NCBI RefSeq assembly: GCF_019061145.1
Contig: NZ_JAHQZS010000003.1
Coordinates: 62,001 to 126,000, forward strand
Direction of reading: 5' to 3'
DNA from: Anianabacter salinae
GTDB taxonomy: Bacteria > Pseudomonadota > Alphaproteobacteria > Rhodobacterales > Rhodobacteraceae
DNA length: 64,000 bases
Shown piece after piece: positions 57,921-64,000 of this stretch. A program made the position numbers and the translations under genes. A model generated the notes under the pieces. That model saw nothing but the letters and a program-made list of their open reading frames with translations. It ran no database searches and was not told the DNA's origin. Positions within the stretch are counted from its first letter, which is position 1. Each line of letters opens with the position of its first letter.

Positions 57921-58922
57921 ATGCGGAAACTGATCTGGGTGCTTCTGGCCTTGGCGGCGCTGTGGGGCGGATACTGGTTCATCGGGTCCACCGCCGTCGA
58001 ACGCGGCATCGCGGGCTGGCTGGATGCACGCGCCGCCGAAGGCTGGGTGGCCGAGTATGACGATGTCACGACGCGCGGCTTTCCCAACCGCTTTGACACC
58101 ACCGTGACGGGCATCCGTCTGGCGGACCCCGCGACCGGCGTTGCCTGGACCGCACCGTTCTTTCAGATGCTCGCGTTGTCTTACAAACCGAACCACATCA
58201 TCGCGGTCTGGCCGAACGAGCAGAGCGTCGCCTCGCCGTTCGAGAAGGTCGCCGTCACCAGCGACGACATGCGCGGATCAGTGATATTCGAGGCAGGCAC
58301 GGCGCTGACCCTGGACCATGCGACGTTCGTTCTGGACAATATCGCGTTGTCCTCGGACGCAGGGTGGCAAGCCAGCGCGACAAGCGCGCGGCTGGCCACC
58401 CGCCAGACCGCCGCCTTGCAGAATTCGCACGATATCGGGTTCGAAGCCGACACCGTGACGCTGACCGAAGGCTTCCGCGCCTCGGTCGATCCGGCGGGGG
58501 TGCTGCCGGACGCGGTTCAGCGGATGCGGATCGACGCGACTGTCGGTTTCGATGCGCCGTGGAACCGCTTTGCGATCGAGGATCGCCGCCCGCAGGTCAC
58601 CCGGATCGAGTTGCGAGAGATGCAGGCGCGCTGGGGCGAGATGGACCTGCGCCTGGCGGGAGAGTTGGACGTGGATGCGGCCGGCGTTCCGACCGGCAAG
58701 ATCACCGTGCGGGCCGAGAACTGGCGCCAGATGTTCGACATGGCCCGTGCAGCGGGGCTGATCCCCGACATGTTGGCCCCGACGGCCGAGCGGGGGCTGG
58801 CGGCACTGGCCGGGATGTCCGGCCAGCCCGAGACGCTGGACGCGCCGCTGACCTTTCGTAACGGGATCGTCGCCTTTGGGCCGATCCCGATCGGGCAGGC
58901 CCCGAACCTGACGATCCGCTAG
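57921..58922 (+). CDS. DUF2125 domain protein
   Basis: The 333-residue protein begins with a signal/anchor helix (LIWVLLALAALWGGYWFIG) and continues as a beta-rich exported domain with TRGFPNRFDTTVTG, typical of the alphaproteobacterial DUF2125 family. The ending APLTFRNGIVAFGPIPIGQAP is also characteristic. Function unknown; an envelope lipid-handling-like beta fold is possible. ATG at 57921 has AAAGG upstream. Confidence 0.83.
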   Translation: MRKLIWVLLALAALWGGYWFIGSTAVERGIAGWLDARAAEGWVAEYDDVTTRGFPNRFDTTVTGIRLADPATGVAWTAPFFQMLALSYKPNHIIAVWPNEQSVASPFEKVAVTSDDMRGSVIFEAGTALTLDHATFVLDNIALSSDAGWQASATSARLATRQTAALQNSHDIGFEADTVTLTEGFRASVDPAGVLPDAVQRMRIDATVGFDAPWNRFAIEDRRPQVTRIELREMQARWGEMDLRLAGELDVDAAGVPTGKITVRAENWRQMFDMARAAGLIPDMLAPTAERGLAALAGMSGQPETLDAPLTFRNGIVAFGPIPIGQAPNLTIR

Positions 58923-58926
58923 GCGA

Positions 58927-59721
58927 TCAGGCAGCGCGCACCCCGTGCCATGCGTCCTCGCTGATGCGGGGAAGGGCCAGCGGGCCGAACCGCCCCGGCT
59001 GGGCCGCGTGCGGGAACAGCGACAGGAACAGGCGCAGCGTCTCGTCGGTCAGTTGCCCCGCAAGCTCGCCTCCGGGGTGCATCGAATCGATGTCCAGCCC
59101 GTTGACGCTGATGATCTGGTGGCGCGCGAAGGCCAGGTGATAAACTGTCACCGGCGAGGCGGGCGTCACGCGGATCACGTTGTGGCCATCCTCGAACACC
59201 GGCAGCGGCACCAGCGCGCTGTCGCGGCCCACAAGGTCGGCAAGCGCCGGATTGCGCGTCACGAGGCGGGCATAGGGGCCAAGCACGAGGTCGGGCATCG
59301 GGCGTTGCGGGCCGAAGGCATCCATCGGGATGCGGTAAAGACAGGCGCGGCCGGTGGTGTCGTCGGCGCGCGGGATCAGCGTCATCGCGCCGCGCCAGAC
59401 CAGCATCTGAAGCCCGTTGTCACGGGTTTCGATCCAGATGCCCGGTTGCAGGTCCTCGACCGCCATCGGTCCGTGCTCGGTGGACAGAAGCGTGCCGCGC
59501 GCCAGCGCCGCGAAGGCGGATTCAAACGCCGGATGGGCAGGGCCGCGCAGGATGTCATCGACATAGTCGCCGTCCGGCGTCAACGCGGTGATCTCGTAGC
59601 GCCGCATCGGCAGGGCTCGGGTTCCGTATTCGGTGGATTTCCGGACCGTCCAGGGCTGGGGCGCGAAGGTCGACAGGGGCGTGGCAGCGCCGCGATCGCC
59701 GGGCCGATGGGGGTATGTCAT
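58927..59721 (-). CDS. Hint-domain protein with the catalytic Cys replaced
   Basis: The 264-residue protein has a Hint (hedgehog/intein) core: ALARGTLLSTEHG, VEDLQPGIWIETRDNG, and ARHQIISVNGLDIDSMHPGG near the end of the module. In self-processing Hint domains the first block starts with Cys; here the aligned residue appears to be Ala. Hint-containing proteins are numerous in Rhodobacterales and often attached to secreted haemolysin-like repeats, which are missing here. AAGGA precedes the ATG at 59721. Confidence 0.78.
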   Translation of the reverse strand: MTYPHRPGDRGAATPLSTFAPQPWTVRKSTEYGTRALPMRRYEITALTPDGDYVDDILRGPAHPAFESAFAALARGTLLSTEHGPMAVEDLQPGIWIETRDNGLQMLVWRGAMTLIPRADDTTGRACLYRIPMDAFGPQRPMPDLVLGPYARLVTRNPALADLVGRDSALVPLPVFEDGHNVIRVTPASPVTVYHLAFARHQIISVNGLDIDSMHPGGELAGQLTDETLRLFLSLFPHAAQPGRFGPLALPRISEDAWHGVRAA

Positions 59722-59926
59722 GCGAGCAGTCCTTGCGTTCCGTCACATCTGCCGCGGCCCCCACCGGATAAGCAGATATTAAACAATGTGGGTCGAGTGG
59801 GTTACTGTCAAAGCACAGAAGAAGCGTGTCGTGTCTTGGGCATCAATCCGGCGTCCGGTCCCCCGATTGTTCGGGTGGCAGCGACCGAACGCCGGTGTGA
59901 TCGCGCGGCAGCGCGCGAATCGAAGG

Positions 59927-60070
59927 TCAGGCAGACGCGCGGCAGGGGTCCTGCGCAGAGTCTCGCGCGGCGACGAACGCGGCCCGGCGCGCGCCGCGCG
60001 TCCAGGGCATCTGCACGTCGCACTCGGCGGCTTCCTTTGTCGCGGCGACGATCCAGCGGCGGGTTTTCAT
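59927..60070 (-). CDS. Small conserved-looking protein, 47 residues
   Basis: An unannotated-size frame starts at ATG 60070 after GAGGA and ends in TGA at 59927. The product begins MKTRRWIVAATKEAA and contains MPWTRGARRAAFVAAR, a basic segment that I recall from short hypothetical proteins of Roseobacters. No membrane helix. Codon use agrees with neighbouring genes. Confidence rests on the start signal and this recollection. Confidence 0.6.
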   Translation of the reverse strand: MKTRRWIVAATKEAAECDVQMPWTRGARRAAFVAARDSAQDPCRASA

Positions 60071-60206
60071 GGTGTCATTCCTCTTCAATGTCGCGGAGCG
60101 ATGCCTGTCGTTTCGCCCTTGGATGCAGACTGCTGGCGCAATCGGGCAAGCATGGGGCGATGAGCGATCTTTTCGCGGCCTTTCGAGGTGAAATTGTGGC
60201 AGGGCG

Positions 60207-60962
60207 TCACAGACGGATGGCGGCGATCAGGCGGCCATAGTCCGCTTCCTTTTCGTGCACCGAGCGGCGGTAGGAAAAGAACCGCAGCGGGTCGGAATAG
60301 GTGCAGTGCCGCGTCCATTCGGCGTGCGCGATGCCCGCCTCGCGCAATTTCAACAGGCCAAAGCCCGGCAGGTCGAAATGATACCGGTCCCCGGTGCCGT
60401 TGACGAAGAACCGCGAATACGCCGGGTCCTCGTCGTGAAACGCCTCGAAGAACTCCGGTCCGACCTCGTAGGCGCGCTGGCTGATCGAGGGGCCGATGAC
60501 GGCGCGGATGTTGTCGCGCCGCGCCCCCAGCGCCTCCATCCGCTCGACCGTGGTTTCCAGAACGCCGTGCAGCGCGCCCTTCCAGCCGGCATGTGCCGCG
60601 CCAATCACGCCGCCCTCGGGGTCCGCGAACAGCACCGGCTGGCAATCCGCCGTCAGCACACACAGCGCCAGCCCCGGCTCTGACGTCACCAGCGCATCGG
60701 CTTGCCCGCGCGGCGTCTCGGCGTCTGCAATGGTCACGACATCAGCGGAATGCACCTGGTGCACGCCGACCAGCGCCTCGGGCGCGACGCCCATCGCATC
60801 GGACACACGGGCCCGGTTGATCTTGACGACATCGGACTGATCGGACGAGCCGAGGCCACAGTTCAGCCCGCTGAACACGCCGGAAGACGCGCCGCCGAGA
60901 CGGGTAAAGAACCCGTGGCGCAAGGGCGCAAGCCGGTCCGAGGTGATGATGTCGAGCGTCAT
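60207..60962 (-). CDS. pgeF: Multicopper-oxidase-like (laccase-domain) protein PgeF, purine nucleoside phosphorylase YfiH type
   Basis: The 251-residue protein has the family motifs HQVHSADVV, TADCQPVLFADP and AHAGWKGALHGVLE with the metal-binding Cys and His residues. Characterised relatives act as purine nucleoside phosphorylases/adenosine deaminases, or as a peptidoglycan-editing factor in E. coli. Its ATG overlaps the stop of the upstream methyltransferase gene (ATGA). Confidence 0.9.
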   Translation of the reverse strand: MTLDIITSDRLAPLRHGFFTRLGGASSGVFSGLNCGLGSSDQSDVVKINRARVSDAMGVAPEALVGVHQVHSADVVTIADAETPRGQADALVTSEPGLALCVLTADCQPVLFADPEGGVIGAAHAGWKGALHGVLETTVERMEALGARRDNIRAVIGPSISQRAYEVGPEFFEAFHDEDPAYSRFFVNGTGDRYHFDLPGFGLLKLREAGIAHAEWTRHCTYSDPLRFFSYRRSVHEKEADYGRLIAAIRL

Positions 60963-62026
60963 GTGCCCAGCCCGGGAAGCGTGGATGCGTCGTGCGGCGT
61001 GACCGAGATCACCTTGAACAGGCTCCCCATTTCCTGCGGGTGGGTCAAGCGCCGGTGTGCACAGACTTGCGCATCGAGCGCCGCGCCGGTCAACCCGTTG
61101 GCAAGCGCCTGCGCCCGTGCCGTTATTCCAAGCCGTTCCAGCCAGACGCCTTGCGGCGTCATCGCGCTGACCTGCGTCCTTGGCATCGCCTGAGCGAGCG
61201 CCTCGAAATCGACGTGCGCGGTCAGGTCGGCCTGCCCTGGATGCGCAAAGGGGTCGTCCGGCGCGTGGTCCTTCAGGGCCTGGAAGGTGTCTCCGATGGA
61301 CCGCCAACCGCCATAGTCCACGATCAGCGCCGCACCGCCGTGATCGGCGATCCGGCGGCCGATCTCCTCGGCGATGGCGCCTGCCCCGGCGCGGGTCTCG
61401 ACGATCTGGCCGGGAATGGTGTCGGCCAGCCGGTGCTCCAGCGCGGCCAGCGGGGCGGGTGCGGTCAGGCCAAGCGTCAGTCGGTCGCCCTCCAGCCCCA
61501 CCACACGCTCCTGCCAGCCGCCGTCATGGCGCTGGAACTGCCGCACCGGTAGCGCGTCGAAGAATTCGTTGGCGATCAGCAGCAGCGGTATCTCGGGCAC
61601 ATCGGCGATGCTGTCGTGGAAGGTGATGACATGCGGTCCCGCCAGCGCGGCGGCCTGTGCGCCGCGCAGCACTGGCGACACCTCGACTAGATGCAGGCGC
61701 AGCGCGTCGTGAAAGCCGGGCACGCCGGATGTTGCACGCAAGGCATCGGCCATCAGCGCGCCGCGTCCCGGCCCCATCTCGACCAGTGCGACGGGGGCGG
61801 GACAGCCCTGATCCTGCCACGCCTGCGCGAGCGACAGGCCGACAAGCTCTCCGAACATCTGGCTGATTTCGGGCGCGGTGGTGAAATCGCCGGCGCGGCC
61901 AATGGGGTGGCCGGTGGTGTAATAGCCGTGCTTTGGGTGGAACAGGCATTCGGTCATGTAATCGGCAAGCGTGATCGGGCCTGTGGCTGCGATCCGCCGG
62001 GCGATCAGCGCGGCGAGCGGTGTCAT
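60959..62026 (-). CDS. SAM-dependent methyltransferase, MidA/NDUFAF7-like
   Basis: The 355-residue protein is of the DUF185 family: an N-terminal [20 protein letters not shown], the [10 protein letters not shown] and [13 protein letters not shown] segments, and the SAM motif [16 protein letters not shown]. The mitochondrial homologue NDUFAF7 methylates an arginine in complex I; the bacterial role is inferred by homology. It lies between lgt and pgeF with 4-base overlaps on both sides. Confidence 0.9.
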   Translation of the reverse strand: MTPLAALIARRIAATGPITLADYMTECLFHPKHGYYTTGHPIGRAGDFTTAPEISQMFGELVGLSLAQAWQDQGCPAPVALVEMGPGRGALMADALRATSGVPGFHDALRLHLVEVSPVLRGAQAAALAGPHVITFHDSIADVPEIPLLLIANEFFDALPVRQFQRHDGGWQERVVGLEGDRLTLGLTAPAPLAALEHRLADTIPGQIVETRAGAGAIAEEIGRRIADHGGAALIVDYGGWRSIGDTFQALKDHAPDDPFAHPGQADLTAHVDFEALAQAMPRTQVSAMTPQGVWLERLGITARAQALANGLTGAALDAQVCAHRRLTHPQEMGSLFKVISVTPHDASTLPGLGT

Positions 62027-62907
62027 GGTCTGCGGCGGGCCCAGAGGATCAGGGCGACACCGGCCAGCACCATCGGCAGGGACAGAAGCTGGCCCATGGT
62101 GATCCCGGTCTCGCCAAGGCGGACCACATGGCCCCAGGGATTGCCGGGCGTGATGAACTGCGCATCCGCCTGCCGGAAGTATTCAACGACAAAGCGCGCC
62201 GCGCCATAGCCCGCAAGGAACAGTCCGGTGACTTGTCCGGGCCGGCGTGTCCACCACCAGACGAAGGCCGCGACAAGCACCAGCGCGCCCAGCAGCAACC
62301 CTTCCAGTCCCGCCTCGTAAAGTTGCGAGGGATGGCGCGCGCAGGGGCCCTCGACGCCGGGACAAGTCTGCGCCGCCGCGCCCGGAAAGATCACGCCCCA
62401 GGGCAGGTTCGTCGGGCGGCCCCACAGCTCGGCGTTGATGAAGTTGGCGATGCGGCCCAGCAGCAGTCCGGCAGGCGTCGCGATGGCCAGCATGTCGGCG
62501 GCCGACAGCAGCCGCACGCTGTTGCGGCGGCAGAACCAGACCAGCGCTGCGACCACGCCCAGCATCCCGCCGTGGAACGACATCCCGCCGGTCCAGATCT
62601 TTACGATGTCCACCGGGTTCGCCAGGTAATAGCCCGGCTGGTAGAAGATGACGAAGCCCAGCCGCCCGCCGATGATGACGCCGAGGATCACCATGGTCAG
62701 AAGGTCGTCGACCTGTTGAGGGGTCATCGGCGCATGGCTGCCCGGCCAGATTTGCGGGCGCCGGACAGCGGCGACGGCAATGCGCCAGCCGATCAGGATG
62801 CCGACGATATAGGCCAGCGCATACCAGCGCAGATCAAAGGCGAAGCCGCCGATCTCGATCGTGAAGATCTCGGGCGAGAGGTCGGGAAAGGGGATGGCGG
62901 CAAGCAT
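62023..62907 (-). CDS. lgt: Prolipoprotein diacylglyceryl transferase
   Basis: The 294-residue inner-membrane enzyme adds diacylglycerol to the lipobox Cys of prolipoproteins. The Lgt signature [16 protein letters not shown] and the upstream MSFHGGMLG are present, with about seven membrane helices. The ATG at 62907 is used but has no clear ribosome-binding site; TTG at 62943 would add 12 residues. It is the first gene of lgt-midA-pgeF. Confidence 0.95.
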   Translation of the reverse strand: MLAAIPFPDLSPEIFTIEIGGFAFDLRWYALAYIVGILIGWRIAVAAVRRPQIWPGSHAPMTPQQVDDLLTMVILGVIIGGRLGFVIFYQPGYYLANPVDIVKIWTGGMSFHGGMLGVVAALVWFCRRNSVRLLSAADMLAIATPAGLLLGRIANFINAELWGRPTNLPWGVIFPGAAAQTCPGVEGPCARHPSQLYEAGLEGLLLGALVLVAAFVWWWTRRPGQVTGLFLAGYGAARFVVEYFRQADAQFITPGNPWGHVVRLGETGITMGQLLSLPMVLAGVALILWARRRP

Positions 62908-63000
62908 GAAAGGATGCAGACATTCTGGTGATCGGGAAGTCAACCTTGTGGAGAGGGAATGTCAGCGCCATATATCAGCCAAGCGACAGGAGGCCCCGCC

Positions 63001-63246
63001 ATGCAGACACGCAACAAGATTTTCGACGACATCTCGCAACTGATGACCAATGCCATGGGCGTCGCGCAAGGCGCCAAGGACGAGGCCGAGACGGCGATGA
63101 AGGGGCTGGTTGACCGCTGGCTCGCCGACCGCGATTTCGTCACCCGCGAGGAATTCGACGCCGTGCGCGCGATGGCGCAGAAGGCGCGCGAAGAGAACGA
63201 GGCGCTGAAGGCCCGTCTTGACGCGCTGGAGAAGAAAAAGGGCTGA
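63001..63246 (+). CDS. ubiK: Ubiquinone biosynthesis accessory factor UbiK (BMFP domain)
   Basis: The 81-residue protein begins with NKIFDDISQLMTNAMGVAQG and ends in a coiled coil (EFDAVRAMAQKAREENEALK). UbiK assists assembly or membrane association of the Ubi complex. GGAGG precedes the ATG at 63001. It is divergent from lgt. Confidence 0.88.
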   Translation: MQTRNKIFDDISQLMTNAMGVAQGAKDEAETAMKGLVDRWLADRDFVTREEFDAVRAMAQKAREENEALKARLDALEKKKG

Positions 63247-63277
63247 CACCGGCCCAGGCCAAGGCGTGAGACACAAC

Positions 63278-63306
63278 ACGGGCGTGCCGCCGGGCGCGCC
63301 CGTTTT
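63278..63306 (+). terminator. Intrinsic terminator after ubiK
   Basis: ACGGGCG (63278-63284) pairs with CGCCCGT (63297-63303), with possible extension into the loop, and is followed by TTTT. Confidence 0.7.
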
Positions 63307-63537
63307 CGTTGGCACCTCCTGGCGCCTCGGTCCAACGTAACAGCCTTGCGAAGTTTTGTGGCGACAATGGGGCTTTCCACAACTTCCTGCGGTTACCCAC
63401 AAAATAAAGCTTTACTCAGACTCCCGCAGGACACACCATATCTGGTAAGGGCGGCCTCTGTAACCGCCGCTCTTGGAGCAGGCACCAAGCCGTAGCGGAC
63501 CAGCAGTGTTCGCAGGCGAAACCCAGAGAGGCCGCGC
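63307..63537. other. Gap between ubiK and the YbjN-like gene with DnaA-box-like sites
   Basis: No gene seen. CTTTCCACA (63373-63381, 7 of 9 against TTATCCACA) and TTACCCACA (63393-63401, 8 of 9) occur in the same orientation exactly 20 bases apart, followed by an AT-rich patch (AAATAAAG). The rest is ordinary leader sequence ending in GAGAGG before the next ATG. Confidence 0.35.
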
Positions 63538-64000
63538 ATGTCGCTTTCAGAGCAGTTCCTTTCGGACGACATCCACCCCATCGACATCGTCGAACATCTT
63601 GCCGAACATCAGGACTGGGACTTTGACCGCGTGTCGGACGACCAGATCGCGATGGCGGTCGAGGGGCAGTGGCGCACCTACTCGATCACGCTGGCCTGGA
63701 CGCATTTCGACGAGACGCTTCGCCTGATCTGCACCTTCGAGATGGAGCCTCCCGAAGACCGTTTGCCGGCGCTCTACGAGACGCTCAACCGCACCAACGA
63801 CACCTGCTGGGCGGGCGCGTTCAGCTACTGGCCGGAACAGCGCCTGATGGTCTACCGCTATGGCCTGATCCTTGCGGGCGGCCAGATGGCCAGCCCCGAG
63901 CAGATCGACCAGATGATCGGCGCCGCCGTCAGCGCGGCGGAACGCTACTACCCCGCGTTCCAGCTTGTCGCTTGGGGCAACCGAGAGCCGAAGGACGCGA
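63538..64000 (+). CDS. YbjN domain protein, cut by the window end
   Basis: ATG at 63538 follows GAGAGG at six bases and opens a frame that runs off the window after 154 residues. The visible part fits the YbjN family: an N-terminal acidic segment (DDIHPIDIVEHLAEH), WRTYSITLAWTHFDETL, FSYWPEQRLMVYRYGL and a helical C-terminal region with SPEQIDQMIGAAVSAAERYY. YbjN-like proteins are putative chaperone-like or regulatory proteins with a type III secretion chaperone-like fold. Confidence 0.8.
   Translation, partial: MSLSEQFLSDDIHPIDIVEHLAEHQDWDFDRVSDDQIAMAVEGQWRTYSITLAWTHFDETLRLICTFEMEPPEDRLPALYETLNRTNDTCWAGAFSYWPEQRLMVYRYGLILAGGQMASPEQIDQMIGAAVSAAERYYPAFQLVAWGNREPKDA

Overview
The window is a gene-dense, high-GC alphaproteobacterial chromosome segment, most likely from the Rhodobacterales (Roseobacter/Rhodobacter group). 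The support is the gene content: a class I polyhydroxyalkanoate (PHA) locus phaZ-phaC-phaP-phaR, an atpHAGDC operon without the Fo genes, paired DUF1194 proteins, a Hint-domain protein, DUF2125 and DUF2842 proteins, an LdtR-like MarR regulator and ThyX. GTG and TTG starts and 4-base stop/start overlaps are common. No rRNA, tRNA, CRISPR array, transposase or integrase was seen, and no gap between genes exceeds about 290 bases.

Layout. 0.2-6.2 kb: a peroxiredoxin-like protein, an epimerase, a MATE exporter, aspartate aminotransferase, an HTH regulator, sdhE and an LdtR-like regulator. 6.2-9.1 kb: two DUF1194 proteins, gloA and thyX. 9.1-10.4 kb: an AT-rich islet with one orphan gene. 10.4-12.8 kb: small secreted proteins, a cold-shock protein, an ArsC-like protein and a membrane protein. 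12.8-20.4 kb: thrS, MAPEG, an ArsR-AHSA1 fusion divergent from an MFS transporter, then two alpha/beta hydrolases, a VOC protein and an M15-like protein. 20.5-25.7 kb: the PHA locus, with an apparently catalytically dead alpha/beta hydrolase overlapping phaZ tail to tail. 25.7-36.2 kb: a run of minus-strand genes for uptake and probably gamma-glutamylation-dependent breakdown of an amine (polar amino-acid ABC transporter, two glutamine-synthetase-like ligases, a glutamine amidotransferase, an FAD amine oxidase and a class III aminotransferase), interrupted by a ParDE-type toxin-antitoxin pair.

36.3-43.3 kb: a PhnD-like protein, a TerB-like protein, rlmJ, pyrG, secG, a small membrane protein, purA, DUF2842 and an H-type lectin. 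43.4-48.3 kb: the F1 ATP synthase operon with a clear terminator. 48.5-53.6 kb: a methyltransferase, gloB, clpA and an M23 peptidase. 53.6-57.2 kb: a MotA/ExbB-like and OmpA/MotB-like pair whose OmpA partner carries a very long coiled coil with 28-residue tandem repeats. 57.3-64 kb: a gamma-glutamylcyclotransferase, DUF2125, a Hint protein, an unlisted 47-residue small protein, pgeF, a MidA-like methyltransferase, lgt, ubiK and a YbjN-like gene cut by the window end.

The best leads are the long coiled-coil envelope motor pair, the pseudo-hydrolase/phaZ antisense overlap, the nested PhaR operator in front of phaP, and the AT-rich orphan islet. Function calls come from recognising protein families by eye; no database search was run.
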